Origin: Thermoproteota archaeon
Lineage (GTDB): Archaea; Thermoproteota; Thermoprotei_A; Sulfolobales; Pyrodictiaceae
Direction: 5' to 3'
Assembly (NCBI GenBank): GCA_013153105.1
Contig: JAADFC010000110.1
Coordinates: 1 to 13,827, forward strand
DNA: 13,827 nucleotides
This document shows, in pieces, positions 12,561 to 13,827 of the stretch. Under the pieces are notes generated by a model. The model saw nothing but the letters and a program-made list of their open reading frames with translations, made no database searches and had not been told where the DNA came from. Position numbers and translations under genes: made by a program. Each line of letters begins with the position of its first letter. Position 1 is the stretch's first letter.

Positions 12561-13827
12561 TTACGCTGAGCCGGGTGCCGGCTCGACTAACAGGATTGTG
12601 CCGCTCTTCCCCTTGACCACAACCTCGTCCCCAGCCTTTATGGGCTTCTCCGAGACGTTCCTCGCCTGCCAGTACTCGCCTTCAACTATAATGAAGCCCG
12701 TGCCACCGGGGGGTATCGGGTCCACGGCCCTGCCCCTCTTGCCCACGGGGCTGGGCTGGTATACCGGCTTCTGCTTCCAGGCCTCGACCGCCTTGACTAG
12801 TATCACGATCATCAGCCCTGCTATAGGGGCCGTGACTGCCAGGGTTATCCGCAGGGCTTGCTGTAGCGCCTCTCCGGCTATGTAGACGGGGCGTCCCGTG
12901 AAGGCTACTATGAAGCCTATCACGAGCAGTATTATGCCCGTCACGCCTACGGCCCCGAAGCCCGGTATCGCCACAAGCTCTACGACGAGGAACACTATGC
13001 CTACGAGTATTAGGGCTACGGCCACGAGGCCGGCGCTTAGGCCGAGGCCGAAGAGGCCCAGGAGGAGGAGGCCCACCGCCAGCGCTATGAGGTGGGGGTG
13101 CCCGGTGCTGAGGGCCACTAGTATCAGGAGGAGCGCTATGCTTGATATGAGGCTGCTGACCAGCGGGTCCGAGAGTATCTGGGCGAGGAGGAGCCCTGGC
13201 GGCATCTCAAACTCTTCCACGGTCACCGGCTCTCTAAGCAGCAGCGTCATGTTGAGCCTCTCTATCCTGGTCCCGTTGATCCTCTCTAGCAGCTGAGCTA
13301 GGCTCCCCGCTATGTACTCTACAGCTCCAAGCCTAGCTGCCTCTTCGGCGTTTAGTACGAGGTTCTTGTAGACGAAGAGCTTTGCTAGCGTTGTGTTGCG
13401 GCCGTGGACTTTCATGCATACCTCTATCTCCTTGTATACAGGGTTGAGTATCTTGGTCTCGTTTATCGGCCTGTACTCGCCGCTCGGCGATAGGGCCACC
13501 GGCTGGACAGCGCCTATTATGGCTGTGGGCTTCATTGCAGCCACATCTGTACACACGAGGATCATTGTGCCGGCGCTCATGGCCCAGCGGCCGTCGACGA
13601 AGCCTACCACGGGGAGGGGGGAGTCTAGGAGGAGCTGCGCTATTGCGAGGGCGGGTTCGAGGCCCCCGCCGGGGGTGTCGAGCCTTAGGACTACGAGGCT
13701 AGCCCCGCTCTGGAGGGCGTAGTCGAGCAGGCTCCTGACGTAGTCTACCGTCGCGCCGCTGATCACGCCGTGTACTGTGCCGACTACGACTATTGTCCCC
13801 GGCTGCGATGCATGTACCGCTGCCGGG
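12561..13827 (-). CDS. NfeD-family membrane-bound ClpP-class protease (5' partial)
   Basis: A partial gene whose reading frame stays open to the right edge. The first start codon inside the window (GTG at 13766) is not the real start, because the 20 codons before it give TIVVVGTVHGV, the first strand of the protease domain. About 421 residues are visible. A ClpP/SppA-like serine protease part comes first, with LDTPGGGLEPA and the nucleophile in WAMSAGTM. Several membrane spans follow (about residues 220-340 of the visible part). The C-terminal OB-fold NfeD domain has the GKRGRAVDPIPPGG and KAGDEVVVKG segments. The catalytic lysine of Pyrococcus 1510-N cannot be aligned with certainty. The family works with stomatin, probably encoded outside the window. 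It is followed by the HTH-CBS gene. Confidence 0.88.
   Translation of the reverse strand, partial: PAAVHASQPGTIVVVGTVHGVISGATVDYVRSLLDYALQSGASLVVLRLDTPGGGLEPALAIAQLLLDSPLPVVGFVDGRWAMSAGTMILVCTDVAAMKPTAIIGAVQPVALSPSGEYRPINETKILNPVYKEIEVCMKVHGRNTTLAKLFVYKNLVLNAEEAARLGAVEYIAGSLAQLLERINGTRIERLNMTLLLREPVTVEEFEMPPGLLLAQILSDPLVSSLISSIALLLILVALSTGHPHLIALAVGLLLLGLFGLGLSAGLVAVALILVGIVFLVVELVAIPGFGAVGVTGIILLVIGFIVAFTGRPVYIAGEALQQALRITLAVTAPIAGLMIVILVKAVEAWKQKPVYQPSPVGKRGRAVDPIPPGGTGFIIVEGEYWQARNVSEKPIKAGDEVVVKGKSGTILLVEPAPGSA

Overview
The window reads as about 13.8 kb of ordinary chromosome from a GC-rich hyperthermophilic crenarchaeon, probably Desulfurococcales and perhaps Pyrodictiaceae-like (an inference from protein character; no marker is decisive). 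The support is archaeal: SRP19, a PyrB/PyrI aspartate carbamoyltransferase, an archaeal-type HypA/HypB pair, Lrp-type and CBS-type regulators, TATA-like boxes before several genes, many GTG and TTG starts, and heavy use of AGG (Arg) and ATA (Ile) codons. Genes are densely packed. No stretch without a gene exceeds 300 bases, and I see no tRNA, rRNA, CRISPR array, insertion sequence or attachment site.

Region 1 (about 29-1664, minus strand) is a nickel-maturation operon, hypB-hypA followed by a NikR-like ribbon-helix-helix protein that has lost all four canonical nickel ligands. Region 2 (1805-2463, plus strand) holds srp19 and a small membrane protein that overlap by four bases. The membrane protein runs tail-to-tail into pyrC with a 9-base overlap.

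Region 3 (2455-7170, minus strand) is the de novo pyrimidine (UMP) cluster, transcribed pyrF-pyrE-[TATA]-pyrB-pyrI-pyrK-pyrC, with overlapping stops and starts. It covers aspartate transcarbamoylation, its allosteric subunit, dihydroorotase, the electron-transfer subunit of dihydroorotate dehydrogenase, orotate phosphoribosyltransferase and OMP decarboxylase. pyrD, the catalytic partner of PyrK, is absent from the window, as are the carbamoyl-phosphate synthase genes. Region 4 (7303-9882, plus strand) is divergent from pyrF and contains a cysteine-synthase-like PLP enzyme followed closely by pyrG (CTP synthase), which finishes pyrimidine nucleotide synthesis.

Region 5 (9986-12543) is a run of four unrelated DNA-binding regulators: Lrp/AsnC, a small winged-helix protein with a CX4C wing, a Fur-family protein with altered metal sites, and an HTH-CBS protein. 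They are separated by short intergenic spaces rich in GC hairpins. Region 6 (12561 to the right edge, minus strand) is a membrane NfeD/ClpP-class protein whose N-terminus lies outside the window.

No clearly new multi-gene system is visible. The items most worth a second look are the nickel-ligand-less NikR-like protein in the hyp operon, the Fur-family protein with a degraded zinc site, the structured intergenic region at 10839-10991, and the promoter-guided start reassignment of the HTH-CBS gene. Bases 1-28 hold nothing I can interpret.
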